The notes beneath the pieces were generated by a model, which saw nothing but the letters and a program-made list of their open reading frames with translations, was not told the origin of the DNA and made no database searches. The position numbers and the translations under genes were made by a program. DNA of 59,171 nt from CAZJYI01 sp964550025 (lineage in GTDB: Bacteria; Verrucomicrobiota; Kiritimatiellia; UBA8416; CAYOBW01), in NCBI GenBank assembly GCA_964550025.1, contig CAZJYI010000062.1:1-59171 (forward strand), given 5' to 3'. Shown in pieces: positions 58,116 to 59,171 of the stretch (its first letter is position 1; each line of letters starts with the position of its first letter).

Positions 58116-58208
58116 GAATGGGAAATGTCGAATGTTGAACGCTGAATGCTCAATATCGAAGTGGGCACGCGCACTGCGGCGTTTATCATTCAGTGTTCAT
58201 CATTCTGC
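58116..58208. repeat. inverted pair of GAATGTT heptamer arrays forming a long hairpin
   Basis: Heptamers GAATGGG, AAATGTC, GAATGTT, GAACGCT, GAATGCT, CAATATC, GAAGTGG run 58116-58164; the complement-strand form (ATTCAGT, GTTCATC, ATTCTGC) follows at 58188-58208. Positions 58130-58148 and 58187-58205 pair over 19 bp with two mismatches. It lies between the convergent GspG-like and kinase genes and may terminate both. Confidence 0.85.
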
Positions 58209-58260
58209 GGGTTCTCTCTCACCGCTGGCAGCGTAGCCACGCACCTGCCAGTATCCCGTC

Positions 58261-59013
58261 CTATACCGGAAGTCCCACGACAAACACCGTCCCGCCCTCC
58301 GGCCGGGCGTCGAAGTCGATATAGCCGCCGTGATCCCGCACAGCCTTGAAGGCGATGCTCAGACCGAGCCCGGCCCCGCGCTTCTCCGAGGAGTTCTTGG
58401 ACGTTACAAAGGGGGTGAAAATGGCGTCACGGATGTGCTCCGGAACCCGCGTGCCTTCATCGCAGACGGCAACCTGAAGGTAGCTGCGCGTATCCACCGG
58501 GACGCCGCTCCTCGTCACGCGGGGCTCCCCGGCCACACGCGACGTGGCGACGGTAACGGTTCCCCCTTCCGGCATCGATTCAATCGCATTGAGGCACAGC
58601 GCCTGCACGGCCGCCGTCAACTGCAACACGTTGCCCTGCATGTAGAGCGGCTCCTCGGCCAACTGCAGCTCAATGTTCACCCCATCGGGCTTGTCACCCG
58701 TGTGCAGCCCCATGACTACGTCCGAGACCAGACGGCTGAGATCGACCCGTTCACAGTCCCCTTCGTCGCGGTTGCTCAGCATCTGAAGCTGCTGGACGAT
58801 GCGGGCCATATCGGCCGCCGTCTTTTCGATCTGCTCCACCAGCCCCCGGCCAAAAGCGTCCTCATCAAGCTCGTTCTTAATCAACTCGGGGTAGGCCAGA
58901 AGAGGCGTCACGAGGTTGCCGAAATCGTGGGCAATATGCCCCAGAATCGCATGGATCGTGTCGAATCCCCGCGCATCCAAGCCGGTGTAGTTGAGATCCG
59001 CATCCATGTCCAT
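58261..59013 (-). CDS. small soluble histidine kinase (NtrB-like core)
   Basis: A 250-residue kinase without sensor domain. ATG at 59013 with AAAGG upstream. The DHp is AILGHIAHDFGNLVTPLLAY with His29; the ATPase N-box is LCLNAIESMPEGG. The G1 box reads VAVCDEGTRVPEHI, where DxGxG is usual, and RGAGLGLSIAFKAV the G2. Activity is likely but with an unusual G1 loop. It may phosphorylate a regulator in trans, for example a sigma-54 activator; none is encoded here. Beyond it (59014-59171) only GC/AT-mixed spacer with CTCCCCA-like strings is seen. Confidence 0.87.
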   Translation of the reverse strand: MDMDADLNYTGLDARGFDTIHAILGHIAHDFGNLVTPLLAYPELIKNELDEDAFGRGLVEQIEKTAADMARIVQQLQMLSNRDEGDCERVDLSRLVSDVVMGLHTGDKPDGVNIELQLAEEPLYMQGNVLQLTAAVQALCLNAIESMPEGGTVTVATSRVAGEPRVTRSGVPVDTRSYLQVAVCDEGTRVPEHIRDAIFTPFVTSKNSSEKRGAGLGLSIAFKAVRDHGGYIDFDARPEGGTVFVVGLPV

Positions 59014-59171
59014 GGAGTAAGCCTTTCTTCAATGGCTCCACGAGCCAATCAGGACGGGGAGCGGAAAAGATGGTAGCATCAAGCTCCCCGGCGTGCAAAG
59101 CTCACAATTGGGAAATGGTGAGAACTGCCATTCCCCTCCCCAATCGTAATCCCACTCCTCCCCATCACCAA

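Noticed and set aside
1..59171. Insertion sequences, integrases or prophage genes
   Set aside because: No transposase, integrase or phage structural protein was recognised on either strand.

Overview
The window is 59 kb of GC-rich bacterial DNA, dense in ordinary bacterial genes. It has one tRNA and one 100-N assembly gap (9059-9158), so it is part of a scaffolded draft genome or metagenome bin. Several traits point to the PVC group (Kiritimatiellota/Lentisphaerota or Planctomycetota). These are a secreted 'WHQFRGPxGDG' PQQ-propeller protein, sugar-catabolism genes of the GH2 and Gfo/Idh/MocA families, many prepilin-like proteins, PEGA and FHA proteins, and an RpiB-GlyA fusion. The placement is inference from gene content; no rRNA or universal marker is present.

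Layout. 1-5.3 kb: a secreted GH2-like protein, a D-2-hydroxyacid dehydrogenase and a divergent Gfo/Idh/MocA oxidoreductase. 5.5-9.2 kb: a membrane-anchored coiled-coil protein, a DciA-like protein and the PQQ protein cut by the gap. 9.2-18.5 kb: a leftward housekeeping run (purE, S41 peptidase, tsaC, LMW phosphatase, SEC-C/TPR protein, rpiB-glyA), then purD and divergent purM. 18.8-22.7 kb: cyclophilin, XRE-type regulator, rsmI, hflX, a small Cys protein and tRNA-His. 22.8-30.3 kb: a degenerate kinase-like protein, a lipoprotein, a leftward nrdR-hypothetical-amidase operon, and an FHA/PEGA pair. 30.4-39.4 kb: a signalling island of eight genes (NarL-type regulator, two Rcp1-type regulators, a double receiver, two histidine kinases, a receiver-PP2C phosphatase, and a receiver-kinase-receiver hybrid). 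39.4-42.1 kb: small genes and avtA. 42.1-59.0 kb: a type IV pilus region with a PilT-TPR ATPase, a DUF4388 protein, two divergent minor-pilin operons, and two flanking sensor-kinase-like proteins, one of them catalytically degenerate.

Three signals stand out. (1) Intergenic DNA repeatedly consists of tandem arrays with a strict 7-bp period. Several unrelated-looking heptamer families occur, often paired in opposite orientation so that they can form hairpins between convergent genes. (2) Three sigma-54-type -24/-12 motifs sit in front of pilus genes: one before pilT (with two CCCAnnnnTGGG palindromes upstream) and one at each side of the divergent minor-pilin intergenic region. The two last share GGCACA-N5-TGCT. 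(3) The two minor-pilin operons mirror each other in gene type and order (PilV-, PilW-, PilX-, GspG-like). One carries a giant PilX-like protein with tandem EF-hand-like calcium loops. Together they suggest a sigma-54-controlled, calcium-responsive pilus or pseudopilus with alternative tip complexes, under a local phosphorelay. That integration is inference.

Vegetative promoters read as TTGACA/TATAAT-like boxes with 16-18 bp spacers in front of several genes; two of them imply leaderless mRNAs.
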